Below are positions 1-9,487 of a DNA stretch of 64,000 bases, in pieces. The notes under the pieces were generated by a model. It made no database searches and was not told the DNA's origin. It saw only the letters and a program-made list of their open reading frames with translations. This DNA comes from an uncultured Prevotella sp. (lineage in GTDB: Bacteria > Bacteroidota > Bacteroidia > Bacteroidales > Bacteroidaceae). Within the stretch, counting starts at the first letter, position 1. The number at the start of each line of letters is the position of its first letter. The position numbers and the translations under genes were made by a program. The DNA is taken from positions 1 through 64,000 of the forward strand of contig ONAJ01000016.1 in assembly GCA_900315775.1 (NCBI GenBank). The letters are read 5' to 3'.

Positions 1-54
1 AGCCCGCTTGCGCCGATGGTACTGCAATGCAATGCGGGAGAGTAGGAGGCCGCC
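1..54 (+). rRNA. rrf: 5S ribosomal RNA, 3' end (partial)
   Basis: The first 54 bases match the 3' half of a Bacteroidota 5S rRNA, including the conserved CGCCGATGGTACTGC stretch and the closing GGGAGAGTAGG..GCCGCC helix strand. The 5' part lies outside the window, so the left edge is the tail of an rRNA operon. A hairpin terminator follows directly. Confidence 0.85.
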
Positions 55-71
55 TTCTTTTATTACTGAAC

Positions 72-106
72 GCCCTTGAGGACCAACCCCCTCAGGGGCA
101 TTCTTA
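72..106 (+). terminator. rRNA operon terminator
   Basis: Ten-bp stem GCCCTTGAGG / CCTCAGGGGC (72-81 with 90-99, one G-U pair) followed by a T-rich stretch, 17 bases after the 5S rRNA. It also lies at the 3' end of the convergent yraN-like gene. Confidence 0.75.
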
Positions 107-107
107 T

Positions 108-467
108 TTACATTATTGGGAAGTCTTCTATGTGTTCTATTTCTGGTTTTCCGCTTGGTGTCGGTGATACAGTAATGACATCAAATCTTATTTCCAGATC
201 GATTCTTTTGCTTTTAACGTAATGATTAATAGAACGTTTTAAGTTTTTGAGTTTTTGATAGTTAACTGCCTCTATAGGACTTGTCAGACTGTTGAATTTT
301 CTCGTTTTTACTTCTACAAAAACTATAGTATTATTTATGGTTGCAATGATGTCTATGTCTCGGTGTCCTGATTTCCAATCACGCTCCAAGATAGTATATC
401 CTTTCTGTCTAAGATATATGGTGGCTGTTTCTTCGCCCCATTTCCCGAGTTCATTATGCGAAGCCAT
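108..467 (-). CDS. yraN: YraN/UPF0102 family endonuclease-like protein
   Basis: 119 residues, usual size for UPF0102. The N-terminal 'NELGKWGEETATIYLRQKGY' block and the central 'HRDIDIIA...IVFVEVKTRK' core are the family signature and resemble the D-(E/Q)xK core of Holliday-junction-resolvase-like nucleases. No biochemical role is firmly established for most members. A -7 box sits on the minus strand at 500-507, so it is probably a single-gene unit divergent from the GH25 gene. Confidence 0.85.
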   Translation of the reverse strand: MASHNELGKWGEETATIYLRQKGYTILERDWKSGHRDIDIIATINNTIVFVEVKTRKFNSLTSPIEAVNYQKLKNLKRSINHYVKSKRIDLEIRFDVITVSPTPSGKPEIEHIEDFPIM

Positions 468-499
468 AATTCTATAGTTATCAGATTTAAATTATTCTG

Positions 500-579
500 C
501 AAAAATAATAATTGTTGTAGTTATTTCCAAATAAAATAGTAACTTCCTTTTGCATTTCTCTCAACTTTTAGTAACTTTG
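500..579. promoter_or_regulatory. divergent promoters for yraN and the GH25 gene
   Basis: Minus-strand TATTTTTG box (complement at 500-507) faces yraN. Plus-strand TAACTTTG (572-579) lies 8 bases before the GH25 start. Both match the Bacteroidota -7 consensus TAnnTTTG. Confidence 0.6.
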
Positions 580-587
580 CGCTCAGT

Positions 588-1295
588 ATGATAAGAAAGA
601 TAATATTAACGCTTGTAATAGCTATAGTTTCAATATATGCCAACGCCCAAACGGACTATGAATATGTTGAGTGCGAGGATACGTGCAGACATATTCATGG
701 TATAGACATTAGTCACTATCAGGGAAAAGTATTCTGGGAAGCTGTTGGACAGAATGGAAAGATGTCGTATGTTTATTTGAAAGCGACAGAGGGTGGGGAT
801 CGTATAGACCATATGTATGAGGAGAATATTATATTGGCACACAGATATGGTTTGAAAGTTGGTTCTTATCATTTCTTTCGTCCAAGGACTGAGTTGAAGA
901 AGCAGCTTGAGAATTTCATGATGCAATGTCGTCCTGGTGATCAGGACCTTATTCCCATGATAGACGTGGAGAGTATAGGCGGTTTGCGTGTAGAGGAGTT
1001 TCGTGATTCACTTGACACTTTTCTGAAGATGGTTACCGAGGCATACCATCAACGTCCGCTTGTATATACAGGTAGGAATTTCTACAATAAATATATGCAA
1101 AGTCTTATTGACGACTATCCCCTTATGATTGCGATGTATGGAGATGTAGAGCCCGTATTGGCTGATGGGCGCGACTACATGATATGGCAATATACCGCTA
1201 AGGGAGCCATAGGTGGTGTTAAGGGTTATGTTGATAAAAGTCGTTTTATAGGAAGGCATAGTATGAGAGAAATTAGATTTCGGCACAATTTTTGA
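588..1295 (+). CDS. secreted GH25 lysozyme (muramidase)
   Basis: 235 residues. A signal peptide of about 20 residues ends ANA|Q. The mature part is a single GH25 domain: 'HGIDISHYQG' (around residues 37-46), 'YLKATEGGD', and the catalytic D-x-E motif in 'MIDVES'. GH25 enzymes cleave the MurNAc-GlcNAc bond of peptidoglycan. With no anchor or binding module it probably acts in the periplasm or after release. A paralogue with an N-terminal membrane anchor lies at 22010-22792. clpC starts 29 bp downstream on the same strand, so read-through is possible, but the two functions are not obviously linked. Confidence 0.9.
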   Translation: MIRKIILTLVIAIVSIYANAQTDYEYVECEDTCRHIHGIDISHYQGKVFWEAVGQNGKMSYVYLKATEGGDRIDHMYEENIILAHRYGLKVGSYHFFRPRTELKKQLENFMMQCRPGDQDLIPMIDVESIGGLRVEEFRDSLDTFLKMVTEAYHQRPLVYTGRNFYNKYMQSLIDDYPLMIAMYGDVEPVLADGRDYMIWQYTAKGAIGGVKGYVDKSRFIGRHSMREIRFRHNF

Positions 1296-1324
1296 TAGAA
1301 GGTAAAGAAAAGAGGAAATAACAT

Positions 1325-3853
1325 ATGAATCAGTTTTCACAAAAAGTGTCTGAGATATTGGCATTCAGCCGCGAAGAAGCAGTAAGGCTAGCATCACGTT
1401 CTGTTGGTCCTGAGCATCTTTTGTTGGGTATTCTTAGAGATAAGAATGGTCCTATAATAGAGATGTTTAACCATTCCAACGTGAATTTGCAATCCGTTAA
1501 GGAAGGACTCGAGAACAAAGTGCGAGAGGAAGAAGTTCTTTTTCCTATCAATACGCAGGAACTTGTATTGAATGAAAAGGCAAACAATATATTAAAGTTA
1601 GCAGTACTAGAGGCAAGAAAAAGCTCAAGCAATGTGGTTGAGCAACAGCACTTGCTGTTGGCAATACTTCACGATAATTGCGAAAACGGAGCGAAACAGA
1701 TATTAGAACTTAACAATATGACATACGAAGACGCATTAATATATTTAAGACCAGTAAGCAGTACTCCTCAGGGAGGTATAAGTATGCCTGCAGAAGAAGA
1801 GGAAGAAGAGAATGAAGAGAAGGCTTCAGCAAAAAGTTCTTCTCAACAGACTACCACTACCACCACACGTCAGACTTCGGGAAAGTCTTCCACCCCAGTT
1901 CTTGATGCCTTTGGAACAGACCTTACAAGAATCGCCGGTGAGGGGAAATTAGATCCTGTAGTAGGTCGTTCACGCGAGATAGAACGTGTAACAGAAATAC
2001 TATGTAGAAGGAAGAAGAATAATCCGATACTTATCGGAGAACCTGGTGTTGGAAAAAGTGCTATAGTAGAAGGTTTGGCACAACTTATAAACAAGCGTCA
2101 TGTCAGTCCTGTACTTTATAATAAACGTGTTGTGACGCTTGATATGACCTCCGTCGTTGCTGGCACAAAATATCGTGGACAGTTTGAAGAGCGTATAAAG
2201 GCAATAATAAAAGAACTTGAGCAGAATCCTGACATCATTGTTTTTATTGATGAGATTCACACTATTATTGGAGCAGGCTCAGCAGCAGGTTCTATGGATG
2301 CAGCAAACATCTTCAAGCCAGCCTTAGCGCGCGGAACAATACAATGTATAGGAGCGACGACACTTGACGAATATCGTAATTCGATAGAGAAAGACGGAGC
2401 GCTGGAGCGTCGTTTCCAGAAGGTTATTGTCGAGCCGACAACAGTTGAGGAGACTCTTGAGATACTTCATAACATAAAAGACAGGTATGAAGAGCATCAT
2501 CATGTAAGATACTCAGAAGATGCCATTTTGTCGTGCGTCAAATTGTCAGAAAGATATATTACTGACCGTTTCTTCCCCGATAAGGCGATAGATGTTATGG
2601 ACGAGGTAGGTGCCAGGGTTCATCTTCGACACACGAATATTCCACCAGAGATAACATCAAAGGAGAAGGAGATAGCAGATGCTATAGAGCAGAAACAGGA
2701 AGCGGCACGTAATCAAGATTACGAGAAGGCAGCTACTTATCGTGATATGCAGCTGAGACTCGAGCAAGAGCTGAAAGAACTTCAGAACAGTTGGTATGAG
2801 AGCGATAAGCAGAAGTGTGAGGAAGTTACGGAATCCCAGGTTGCAGAAGTAGTTTCTATGATGACTGGCGTTCCTGTACAGCGTATGGCTGAAGCAGAAA
2901 ATATCAGGCTGAAGAATATGGCAGGCAACCTCAAGAGTGCCGTTATTGCTCAAGATAAAGCTATAGAGAAGATGGTAAAAGCCATACAGCGCAATCGTGT
3001 TGGCTTGCGTTCACCAAATCATCCCATTGGCGCCTTTATGTTCCTTGGTCCCACAGGTGTAGGTAAGACTTACCTTGCCAAGAAACTTGCCGAAGAGATG
3101 TTCGGTTCTGAAGATGCACTAATCCGTATAGATATGAGTGAGTATTCAGAGAGTTTCAATACCTCGCGTCTCATTGGAGCGCCTCCGGGATATGTTGGTT
3201 ATGAAGAAGGAGGTCAATTGACGGAGCGCGTGCGTCGTAAACCATATTCTATTGTTCTTCTTGACGAGATAGAGAAGGCTCATGGTAATGTATTTAACAT
3301 GCTTCTTCAGGTTCTTGATGAAGGAAGATTAACCGATGGAAATGGTCGTCTTATAGACTTCAGGAATACTGTTGTCATTATGACGAGTAATGCCGGAACA
3401 CGACAGCTTAAGGAGTTTAGTCACGGAGTAGGCTTTACTGCTGGAGGAACTGGTTTGTCGATGAATGACAAGGACAAGGAATATGCCCGTTCTATAATAC
3501 AGAAGAGTCTGTCGCGACAGTTCTCTCCGGAATTCCTAAACCGTTTGGACGAGATTATAACCTTCGACCAGCTCGATTTAGAAGCCATTAAGCAGATAAT
3601 CAATGTTGAGCTCCGTGGACTCTATAAGCGTGTTGAAGAGATGGGATATCATATAGAACTTACCGATGCAGCAAAGGAGTTTGTAGCAAGCAAGGGCTAC
3701 GACGTGCAGTATGGAGCACGTCCTCTGAAGCGCGCAATACAGACATACATAGAAGATGGTGTTTGCGAGAAACTTCTTGAAGGTAATTTGACTGAAGGTG
3801 AAACCATTACCATAGACAAGAATCCGGACAAGGAAGAGTTGATATTTAAATAA
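1325..3853 (+). CDS. clpC: ATP-dependent Clp protease ATP-binding subunit ClpC
   Basis: 842 residues, typical ClpC length. Order of parts: double Clp-N repeat (about 1-145), an acidic and Ser/Thr-rich linker (about 158-190), AAA+ domain D1 with Walker [10 protein letters not shown] near 238 and Walker B 'VFIDEIHT', a UVR-like coiled segment near 455-490 that marks ClpC rather than ClpA, AAA+ D2 with Walker A GPTGVGKT near 574 and '[10 protein letters not shown]', then the D2-small domain. It unfolds substrates for ClpP in the cytoplasm. tRNA-Ser follows. Confidence 0.95.
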   Translation: MNQFSQKVSEILAFSREEAVRLASRSVGPEHLLLGILRDKNGPIIEMFNHSNVNLQSVKEGLENKVREEEVLFPINTQELVLNEKANNILKLAVLEARKSSSNVVEQQHLLLAILHDNCENGAKQILELNNMTYEDALIYLRPVSSTPQGGISMPAEEEEEENEEKASAKSSSQQTTTTTTRQTSGKSSTPVLDAFGTDLTRIAGEGKLDPVVGRSREIERVTEILCRRKKNNPILIGEPGVGKSAIVEGLAQLINKRHVSPVLYNKRVVTLDMTSVVAGTKYRGQFEERIKAIIKELEQNPDIIVFIDEIHTIIGAGSAAGSMDAANIFKPALARGTIQCIGATTLDEYRNSIEKDGALERRFQKVIVEPTTVEETLEILHNIKDRYEEHHHVRYSEDAILSCVKLSERYITDRFFPDKAIDVMDEVGARVHLRHTNIPPEITSKEKEIADAIEQKQEAARNQDYEKAATYRDMQLRLEQELKELQNSWYESDKQKCEEVTESQVAEVVSMMTGVPVQRMAEAENIRLKNMAGNLKSAVIAQDKAIEKMVKAIQRNRVGLRSPNHPIGAFMFLGPTGVGKTYLAKKLAEEMFGSEDALIRIDMSEYSESFNTSRLIGAPPGYVGYEEGGQLTERVRRKPYSIVLLDEIEKAHGNVFNMLLQVLDEGRLTDGNGRLIDFRNTVVIMTSNAGTRQLKEFSHGVGFTAGGTGLSMNDKDKEYARSIIQKSLSRQFSPEFLNRLDEIITFDQLDLEAIKQIINVELRGLYKRVEEMGYHIELTDAAKEFVASKGYDVQYGARPLKRAIQTYIEDGVCEKLLEGNLTEGETITIDKNPDKEELIFK

Positions 3854-3910
3854 TCATTAAAACATTTTGCGATACAAAAGAAAATGACTACTTTTGCATC
3901 CGCAAAATAA

Positions 3911-3999
3911 GGAAGATTGGCAGAGTGATCGAATGCGCTGGACTCGAAATCCGGTATACGCTTTTCCGCGTATCGGGGGTTTGAATCCCTCATCTTCCG
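3911..3999 (+). tRNA. tRNA-Ser (anticodon CGA)
   Basis: 89 nt. Acceptor stem GGAAGAT/ATCTTCC with discriminator G, long class II variable arm (TATACGC...GCGTATC-type), T-loop TTTGAAT, anticodon loop CTCGAAA giving CGA (codon UCG). The 3' CCA is not encoded. Confidence 0.95.
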
Positions 4000-4002
4000 C
4001 AA

Positions 4003-4027
4003 AAGGCAACCATTTTTAGGTTGCCTT
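4003..4027 (+). terminator. terminator after tRNA-Ser
   Basis: Perfect 9-bp stem AAGGCAACC (4003-4011) / GGTTGCCTT (4019-4027) around an A/T-rich loop, three bases after the tRNA. It ends just before the TetR start codon at 4038. Confidence 0.7.
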
Positions 4028-4037
4028 AGTTGTCATA

Positions 4038-4658
4038 ATGAAAGAGCTAAACAGTTATAGACAAGAGTTACGTCCTCGTATTCTTGAGACGGCGATGACG
4101 CTATTCAGGAAGCATGGTATTCGTCAAGTGAAGATGGATGATATTGCGGCTACACTTGGCATTTCCAAGCGTACTTTGTATGAGCTGTATGCCAACAAGG
4201 AAAAGCTGTTGCTGGAGGGAGTAATCCATGAGTACGACGAACAGGTGAGCCACATTCGTTGGTTCGCTCTTTCAGGAAGGAACGAGATGGAGATAGTTGC
4301 CGAGTTCGTTCGTTGTAAGCTTAATGCCATACAAGACACTAATCCTCAGTTTTTTATAGAGCTTCATAAATATGAGTCTATAAAGAAACACCTTTTGCAA
4401 AGACGCGATAGCCAGCGCCAGCAGTCTATAGAGTTCATCAATAACGGTATAGCTCACGGCTATTTCCTCAAAGATATAAATTACGACCTGTTAGTAGAGT
4501 TGAGCGATGTCTTGATAGACAATGTGTTGGAACACGACACTCTCAGGAAGTACAGTCTTAACGAGATACTGCGAAACTTCACCATAGTACTTATGCGCGG
4601 TTTCTCTACTCAAAAAGGCATTAATGTTATTGACGAATACTATAATGGTCTTCGTTAA
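4038..4658 (+). CDS. TetR/AcrR family transcriptional regulator
   Basis: 206 residues. The N-terminal helix-turn-helix is clear: 'ILETAMTLFRKHGIRQVKMD' followed by 'DIAATLGISKRTLYELYANK' (about residues 15-55). The C-terminal ligand-binding and dimerisation part is helical and unrecognised. No efflux or metabolic target gene is adjacent: it follows a tRNA and its stop is 3 bp from the convergent relA stop. Target and ligand are unknown. Confidence 0.85.
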   Translation: MKELNSYRQELRPRILETAMTLFRKHGIRQVKMDDIAATLGISKRTLYELYANKEKLLLEGVIHEYDEQVSHIRWFALSGRNEMEIVAEFVRCKLNAIQDTNPQFFIELHKYESIKKHLLQRRDSQRQQSIEFINNGIAHGYFLKDINYDLLVELSDVLIDNVLEHDTLRKYSLNEILRNFTIVLMRGFSTQKGINVIDEYYNGLR

Positions 4659-4661
4659 GGA

Positions 4662-6866
4662 CTAAATTCTTATCACTTGTTTTACTCCTTTTACGGTACG
4701 CAGTTTCTTTATAAGCGCTTCAATGCGTGATGTGTCCTCAACATTTACCACGAGATTACCGCTAAAGAGTCCGTCGTTAGAGTCGATGTTGATGCTGCGC
4801 ATCATTATTTTCTCCTCTTTAGATATAATGCTTGTTATGTTATTGACGATACCAATGTCGTCATTTCCTATAACTCGTAGTGTGACAGAATACTTTGAAG
4901 TACCCTTTCCGCTCCATCTTGCGCGTACTATGCGGTATCCGAATCTTCTGCGCAGTTCCGGTGCGTTAGGACAGTCCGTACGGTGAATCTTTATACCTCC
5001 GTTTATGGTGACAAATCCGAAGACATCGTCTCCGTAGATAGGTCGGCAGCAACGTGCCAGTTGGTAGTCCACTCCTTTAAGGTTTTTGTCTATTACAAGG
5101 ACGTCGTCGTTAGAGTAGGAGAGGAGCTCCTCCTGTGAGTCCTGCAGCACGAATTCTTCGGCGCTTCGTGTCTCATGACGCTGGTCGTTAGCCGACGATT
5201 TCGACTCGTCCTGCAACTGTTGATATCGTTCTATTACCGTGTTCGGGTCGAGTACGCCTTCCGCCAGTTGCTTGTAGAAGTCGCGTGCCTCCTTAAAGCC
5301 CAGTTTCTTTATAAGGATGTTCATCACCGCCTCTTCCAGTTCTATCTTCCTGTTCTTCATGCGGCGTTCCAGCATCTCCTTTGCGAAGATACCATCCTTT
5401 ACCTGTGTCTCTTTCAGCGCCAGTCTTATCTTTGACTTTGCACGACTTGTCTTAACAATGTTCAGCCAGTCCTGTTTCGGCGTCTGGTTGTTTGCCGTCA
5501 TTATCTCTACCTGGTCTCCGCTTTGCAGGGTATGTCTGAAGCTAACGACCTTTCCGTTAATGCGTGCTCCGGTACATTTGTTTCCCACATTACTGTGGAT
5601 ATGGTATGCGAAGTCGAGAACCGTTGCTCCGCGAGGGAATTTCTTCAGGTCTCCCTTTGGTGTGAAGACATACACCTCGTCCTCATAGAGATCCATGCGG
5701 AAGTCGTTCATCATCTGTATGCTGTCGCCAGCTTCCAGCGCCGAGCGAATGCTTCCCAGCCACTCATCAATAGAACTTTCGCTCTTCACCCCTTTGTATC
5801 GCCAATGTGCTGCGAGACCACGTTCTGCCACCTCGTCCATACGTTCTGTACGAATCTGTACCTCCACCCATTTCTGTTCAGGTCCCAGTACCGTTATGTG
5901 CAGACTCTCGTATCCGTTGCTTTTTGGTACCGAGAGCCAGTCGCGCAGACGTTTCGGGTTCGGCTGGTACATATCGGTTACTATAGAGTATGCCTGCCAG
6001 CAGAGAGCGTGCTCCGTACTGTTGTTGTCGTTCTTTTCGGTCTCTATAATTATTCTTATAGCGAACAAGTCGTAAATACCTTCGAAGCCACATTGCTGTT
6101 TCTTCATCTTCTGCCAGATGCTGTGAATACTCTTTGTCCTTCCCTTCATGTGGAAGTGCAGTCCAGCCTCTTTCAGTCGCTGTTCTACAGGTTTTATGAA
6201 CTTCTCGATATACTCGTCACGACTCTTCTTAGTCTCGTTGAGTTTACTACGTATCATGTAGTATGCGTCGTGCTCCAGGTATTTCAGCGACAGGTCCTCC
6301 AATTCACTCTTCAGTTTATAAAGACCAAGCTTGTGAGCCAGTGGAGCATAGAGGTAGCTTGCCTCCTCGCTAACCCTTTGCTGTGCCTCCTTATTCAGGG
6401 TGTCTCTTATCTCTCGCATCAGGTTCACACGGTCGGCAATCATGATAAGAATAACCCTCATGTCTTCGGCAAACGACAGCAACAGATTTCTGAAGTTCTC
6501 GCTTTCTATGACGGGGTTCTTTTTGTAGAGTTCTTGTATTCGATGAAGTCCGTGGATAATCCTCTCAACGTTGTCGTTGATATGTGTATGACAATCCATA
6601 CAGTAAAGTATTATAGCCAATACTCCGTCACGTCCCATTCCCTCTTCCTGTACGGCAAGGATAGCGGTCTGCAGTCCCATTAATACCGGGTTCAGTTCAA
6701 AGACGTTACGCTTTAATTCTCCGCTCTCTATACGTTCCGTAAGTAGTTTGGAGATAACCCCTTTGTCCTCCTCGCTGAACGTGTCACCGAGGAGGTTGAA
6801 AAGTTGTTCTTTAAGCTCGTTAATCTTTTTACGCTCTATGTCTGTAGTTATCAAAGTCTCTTCCAT
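4662..6866 (-). CDS. relA: RelA/SpoT family (p)ppGpp synthetase, hydrolase site degenerate
   Basis: 734 residues with the long RSH architecture: N-terminal HD-type region (about 30-200), synthetase domain (about 240-360, with 'GRTKSIHSIW', 'YDLFAIRIII', 'KSNGYESLHITV', 'VQIRT...AERGLAAHW'), TGS domain (about 395-460, 'VFTPKGDLKKFPRGATVLDF'), a helical/CC region ('LARCCRPI...HRTDCPN') and a C-terminal ACT domain. The hydrolase motif HDxxED is absent: residues 86-97 read ILYCMDCHTHIN where bifunctional enzymes have LLHDVVEDT. The later 'ADR' is kept. It is therefore inferred to be a synthesis-only alarmone enzyme responding to amino-acid starvation on ribosomes; a separate bifunctional Rel would be expected elsewhere in the genome. 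Confidence 0.88.
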   Translation of the reverse strand: MEETLITTDIERKKINELKEQLFNLLGDTFSEEDKGVISKLLTERIESGELKRNVFELNPVLMGLQTAILAVQEEGMGRDGVLAIILYCMDCHTHINDNVERIIHGLHRIQELYKKNPVIESENFRNLLLSFAEDMRVILIMIADRVNLMREIRDTLNKEAQQRVSEEASYLYAPLAHKLGLYKLKSELEDLSLKYLEHDAYYMIRSKLNETKKSRDEYIEKFIKPVEQRLKEAGLHFHMKGRTKSIHSIWQKMKKQQCGFEGIYDLFAIRIIIETEKNDNNSTEHALCWQAYSIVTDMYQPNPKRLRDWLSVPKSNGYESLHITVLGPEQKWVEVQIRTERMDEVAERGLAAHWRYKGVKSESSIDEWLGSIRSALEAGDSIQMMNDFRMDLYEDEVYVFTPKGDLKKFPRGATVLDFAYHIHSNVGNKCTGARINGKVVSFRHTLQSGDQVEIMTANNQTPKQDWLNIVKTSRAKSKIRLALKETQVKDGIFAKEMLERRMKNRKIELEEAVMNILIKKLGFKEARDFYKQLAEGVLDPNTVIERYQQLQDESKSSANDQRHETRSAEEFVLQDSQEELLSYSNDDVLVIDKNLKGVDYQLARCCRPIYGDDVFGFVTINGGIKIHRTDCPNAPELRRRFGYRIVRARWSGKGTSKYSVTLRVIGNDDIGIVNNITSIISKEEKIMMRSINIDSNDGLFSGNLVVNVEDTSRIEALIKKLRTVKGVKQVIRI

Positions 6867-6874
6867 ACAATTTG

Positions 6875-7035
6875 CAAAAGTAGTAAATCCAAACGAAAGA
6901 GCAAAAATAAATAAGATTTCTTTTGCTTTTTACCCAATTAATATTAACTTTGACTTCGTCGAAGGTACTTTCACTTAGGAATTCAAAGAAAAACTTGTTT
7001 TCCTTTGGTATTCCGCTCACTTATTCGTACCTTTG
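6875..7035. promoter_or_regulatory. divergent promoters for relA and the DUF4301 gene
   Basis: Minus-strand TACTTTTG (complement at 6875-6882) lies about 9 bases from the relA start. Plus-strand TACCTTTG (7028-7035) lies 50 bases before the DUF4301 start. The intervening DNA carries a 24-bp segment (6946-6969) and a 22-bp segment (7016-7037) that recur upstream of the mntA remnant at 50.8-50.95 kb. Confidence 0.6.
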
Positions 7036-7084
7036 CAAAGAAATTATAATAAAATGTTAACCCAATAAAAGCTACTAAAAACCT

Positions 7085-8599
7085 ATGTTATCACAACAAG
7101 ACTTAAAACAGCTTGCCCAGAAAGGTATTTCTGAGGAGCAGGTGAAAGTGCAATTAGAAGAGTTCAAGACAGGTTTCCCATTCTTAAAACTTGATGCGGC
7201 AGCAAGTATTGGCAACGGTATTGTTGCTCCGAGTGACAGCGAGCGCAAGACGCTTGTAAAGGCTTGGGACGACTACAAAGCCAAAGGTCGTAAAGTTGTT
7301 AAGTTTGTTCCTGCGAGTGGCGCTGCCAGTAGAATGTTCAAGGATATGTTTGCATTCCTTGATGCACCATACGACGTGCCCACAACAGACTTCGAGAAGA
7401 TATATTTTGCTCACATCGAGAGCTTTGCATTCTTCAAAGAGCTTGATGCAATGTGCAAGAAGAACGAAGGTAAGGGAGTTAAAGAACTCATTGCCGACGG
7501 CAAGTACAAGGCTGTAGTTAAGAATATGCTCAGCGCTGATGGTATGAACTACGGACAGCTTCCTAAAGGTATGTTGCTGTTCCACAACTATGACGAGGGT
7601 GCTCGCACCCCAATGGAAGAACATCTTGTAGAGGGCGCTCTCTATGCAGAAAGCAAGGGTGAGGCAAACGTTCACTTTACCGTTTCCCACGAACACATGG
7701 ACTTCTTTGAGAAGAAGGTTGCCGAGAAGAAAGACTACTTTGCAAAGAAGTATGGCATACATTACAACATCTCTTTCTCGGAGCAGAAGCCCAGCACCGA
7801 TACTATTGCTGCAAATCCCGACAACACTCCGTTCCGTAATAGTGACGGCACGTTGCTGTTCCGTCCAGGTGGTCACGGTGCACTCATCCAGAACCTCAAT
7901 GATATTGATGCTGATGTTATCTTCATAAAGAACATCGACAACGTTGTTCCAGACCGTCTTAAGCCCGAGACAGTAGAGTACAAACAAGTTATTGCCGGAG
8001 TCCTTGTAACGTTACAGGCAAAGGCTTTCGACTATCTTCGTGAGCTCGAGGGCGAGGTAAGTCACGACAAGCTTCAGGAAATCTTGAAGTTCGTTCAGAA
8101 CGACCTCTGTCTGCGCAATCCTAAGGCAGCAGCAATGGACGACAAGACGCTGAAGACATACCTTTGCGAGAAGCTCAATCGTCCGATGCGTGTCTGCGGT
8201 GTCGTAAAGAATGTCGGCGAGCCTGGTGGTGGTCCGTTCCTTACATACAACCAGGATGGCACGATATCTCTTCAGATTCTTGAGAGCAGCCAGATAGACA
8301 AGAGCAACGAGGCATATATGCGTATGTTCACCGAGGGAACGCACTTCAATCCCGTTGACCTCGTTTGTGCTGTGAAGAACTATAAGGGAGAGCACTTCGA
8401 CCTTCCTAAGTATGTCGATAAGACCACAGGCTTTATCTCTTCAAAGAGCAAGAGTGGTAAGGAACTCAAAGCTCTCGAGCTCCCAGGTCTCTGGAATGGA
8501 GCTATGAGCAATTGGAACACAGTCTTCGTAGAAGTTCCACTCGGAACGTTCAACCCCGTGAAGACTGTCAACGACCTCCTTCGCGATCAACATCAGTAA
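7085..8599 (+). CDS. DUF4301 family protein
   Basis: 504 residues, full length for this Bacteroidota family. It carries the family block 'VPASGAASRMFKDM' (about 75-88) and 'FRPGGHGALIQNLNDIDADV' (about 259-278), both reminiscent of nucleotidyltransferase-type sugar-phosphate enzymes (Gly-rich loop and product-site segment). No signal peptide, so cytoplasmic. The reaction is unknown; the nucleotidyltransferase resemblance is inference. It has its own promoter and a terminator-like hairpin, so it is monocistronic. Confidence 0.8.
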   Translation: MLSQQDLKQLAQKGISEEQVKVQLEEFKTGFPFLKLDAAASIGNGIVAPSDSERKTLVKAWDDYKAKGRKVVKFVPASGAASRMFKDMFAFLDAPYDVPTTDFEKIYFAHIESFAFFKELDAMCKKNEGKGVKELIADGKYKAVVKNMLSADGMNYGQLPKGMLLFHNYDEGARTPMEEHLVEGALYAESKGEANVHFTVSHEHMDFFEKKVAEKKDYFAKKYGIHYNISFSEQKPSTDTIAANPDNTPFRNSDGTLLFRPGGHGALIQNLNDIDADVIFIKNIDNVVPDRLKPETVEYKQVIAGVLVTLQAKAFDYLRELEGEVSHDKLQEILKFVQNDLCLRNPKAAAMDDKTLKTYLCEKLNRPMRVCGVVKNVGEPGGGPFLTYNQDGTISLQILESSQIDKSNEAYMRMFTEGTHFNPVDLVCAVKNYKGEHFDLPKYVDKTTGFISSKSKSGKELKALELPGLWNGAMSNWNTVFVEVPLGTFNPVKTVNDLLRDQHQ

Positions 8600-8604
8600 A
8601 TAAA

Positions 8605-8639
8605 AAAATGGAGCGGTGCTTTTTGCATCGCTCTATTTC
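8605..8639. terminator. bidirectional terminator between the DUF4301 and patatin genes
   Basis: Nine-bp stem GAGCGGTGC (8611-8619) / GCATCGCTC (8625-8633), flanked by an A-run on the left and a T-rich run on the right, between convergent stop codons. Confidence 0.75.
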
Positions 8640-9485
8640 TTAACTCAAAAACTCAATAATTCTCGGCAGCATCTCCTTCGCTGTTTCACGCCCTATGTCG
8701 TAAACCCTTTGCATTTCTTCCGGGTTGTGCGATATGTGTCCTATGGGCAGTTTCTCCGGCGGGTAGATAAGCAGTGTGTGTCCTTTTGCCTCTTCCTGTT
8801 GTATGTATTCCAGTTGCTTGTTATACATTTCGTGACGCGTTCTCATTGTCTCTATCATGTTAGGATATTTGCGTAGCGCCACCTTCATTACAGGCATAAG
8901 TTTGTTAGGCTCCTTGACATATCCCTTCGGTTGTGTAAGCACCACGATGTTGTGTTCGTAGCCCTTGTTCTGAAAGAACTCCAGGGGAATGGAGTCCGCC
9001 ACTCCTCCGTCGAGCAGTTTTAAGTCGTCAAGTTTTACTATCCTTGAAACAGCAGGCATTGATGCCGATGCCCTTATCCACTCGTAGGTGTCGTGGCCTC
9101 CGTGTTCTATTTTCTTGTACACCGCCTTTCCTGTCACCACGTTCGTACAAACCACGTAGAACTCCATCGGATTCTCTTCGAAAGTCTTATAGTCGAAGAG
9201 GTCGTAGCGCTCTGGCACCACATGGTATGCAAAGCGGGCATTGAAGAGGTCGCCCGTCCTTATTAGCGAGCCTATGCTGCAATAACGTCTGTCTTTGGCA
9301 AAGAGCTTGTTGTAACGTATTGCCCTGCCTATTTGTTTCGACTTGTAGTTACATCCGAATGCGGCGCCTGCCGATACACCCACGACACCGTCGAACGTGA
9401 TTCCCTGTTCCATCATCACGTCCATAACGCCTGCCGAGAAGAGTCCTCTCATGGCGCCGCCTTCCAATACCAGTCCTTTCTTCAT
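8640..9485 (-). CDS. patatin-like phospholipase (YjjU-type)
   Basis: 281 residues. Glycine-rich oxyanion segment LEGGAMRG (7-14), nucleophile elbow GVSAG (36-40, Ser38) and catalytic-Asp motif DGG (159-161) form a complete Ser-Asp dyad. No signal peptide, so probably a cytoplasmic or membrane-peripheral lipid acyl hydrolase. Its start is 2 bp from the stop of the upstream PL9 gene on the same strand, so the two are probably cotranscribed, although no functional link is evident. Confidence 0.88.
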   Translation of the reverse strand: MKKGLVLEGGAMRGLFSAGVMDVMMEQGITFDGVVGVSAGAAFGCNYKSKQIGRAIRYNKLFAKDRRYCSIGSLIRTGDLFNARFAYHVVPERYDLFDYKTFEENPMEFYVVCTNVVTGKAVYKKIEHGGHDTYEWIRASASMPAVSRIVKLDDLKLLDGGVADSIPLEFFQNKGYEHNIVVLTQPKGYVKEPNKLMPVMKVALRKYPNMIETMRTRHEMYNKQLEYIQQEEAKGHTLLIYPPEKLPIGHISHNPEEMQRVYDIGRETAKEMLPRIIEFLS

Positions 9486-9487
9486 TA

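Noticed and set aside
5523-6683. 386-codon open frame antisense to relA
   Set aside because: It lies wholly inside a well-supported gene on the other strand, lacks any family motif and mirrors the codon bias of relA.
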